Below, piece after piece: positions 12,989 to 13,181 of a stretch of DNA of 13,181 bases. The notes under the pieces are model-generated. The model was not told where the DNA came from. It was given only the letters and a program-made list of their open reading frames with translations, and searched no databases. Each line of letters begins with the position of its first letter. The first letter of the stretch is position 1. The position numbers were made by a program, and so were the translations under genes. Origin of the DNA: Candidatus Desantisiibacteriota bacterium (GTDB taxonomy: Bacteria; UBA9089; CG2-30-40-21); contig JACQYP010000050.1 in NCBI GenBank assembly GCA_016208205.1, positions 1 to 13,181 on the forward strand. Reading direction: 5' to 3'.

Positions 12989-13181
12989 AGAATAGCCATA
13001 AATTACCTGAATTTTTAAGCAAGTATTTTTGGGAGGTAGATTTTGATAAGATAGACTTGCAAAAACGCAGGGTGTATGTGTTGAGTCGCATTCTGGATTA
13101 CGGTGATAAAAAAGCCGTTGCCTGGATGTGGAAGAATTTTACTGAGGAAGAAATAAAAAATATTTTATATAATTATAGAGG
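12982..13181 (+). CDS. DUF6922-type protein, cut by the window end
   Basis: The first 66 codons are present. MNKNSHKLPEFLSKYFWEVD is followed by FDKIDLQKRRVYVLSRILDYGDKKAVAWMW and a NFTEEEIKNILYNY helix. The YFWEVDF, then RILDYGD, then W pattern is that of the DUF6922 family, small proteins of about 90-120 residues. In other genomes these often precede an AbiEii-type nucleotidyltransferase gene, so a role as a partner or antitoxin is possible, but the next gene is outside the window. GGAGG (12972-12976) lies five bases before the ATG. Confidence 0.7.
   Translation, partial: MNKNSHKLPEFLSKYFWEVDFDKIDLQKRRVYVLSRILDYGDKKAVAWMWKNFTEEEIKNILYNYR

Overview
The window reads as a chromosomal segment of an uncultivated bacterium, probably with a Gram-negative type envelope: it has a CsgG-domain protein, secreted-protein signal peptides and an HslV protease subunit. 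I cannot name the phylum from sequence alone. All genes I accept lie on the + strand. Most have a clear AAGGAG-type ribosome binding site, and TAA, TAG and TGA are all used as ordinary stops.

Layout: (1) 1-289, a cluster of short palindromic repeats; (2) 290-806, a DUF4160/DUF2442 pair resembling a small toxin-antitoxin unit; (3) 947-2724, an Lrp/AsnC regulator followed by a class I/II aminotransferase; (4) 2725-3195, almost wholly repeats; (5) 3196-4910, an exported protein with tandem repeats and a C-terminal CsgG domain, split by a frameshift near 4363-4368; (6) 5015-6845, glyA then hslV without an adjacent hslU; (7) 6846-7105, a nested inverted-repeat element; (8) 7106-8002, a secreted endonuclease/exonuclease/phosphatase-fold enzyme; (9) 8172-10920, aroA and a long, divergent aroC of the shikimate pathway; (10) 11022-12900, a double-receiver response regulator and a FIST sensory protein interrupted by an in-frame TGA; (11) 12982-end, the start of a DUF6922 protein.

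The main unusual feature is the repeat content. There are two kinds. The first is short perfect hairpins, in at least three families. The second is arrays of 7-bp units, in five sequence families, often present as inverted arms. Both fill most gaps between genes. Members of all three hairpin families also lie in frame inside three different coding sequences: aroA, aroC and the CsgG-domain gene. Copies differ by paired changes that keep the stem, and the 7-bp arrays sit directly in front of glyA, hslV, the response regulator and the DUF6922 gene, three of them flanked by direct repeats. This resembles, in behaviour only, the Rickettsia palindromic elements that insert into genes without breaking the reading frame.

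Functionally the genes are mixed. Amino-acid metabolism is represented by the aminotransferase with its Lrp regulator, GlyA, AroA and AroC. Proteolysis is represented by HslV. A signalling cluster is formed by the response regulator and FIST protein, and a small accessory gene lies at each end. Two genes are broken with both halves still recognisable, which points to recent decay, strain variation or assembly errors.
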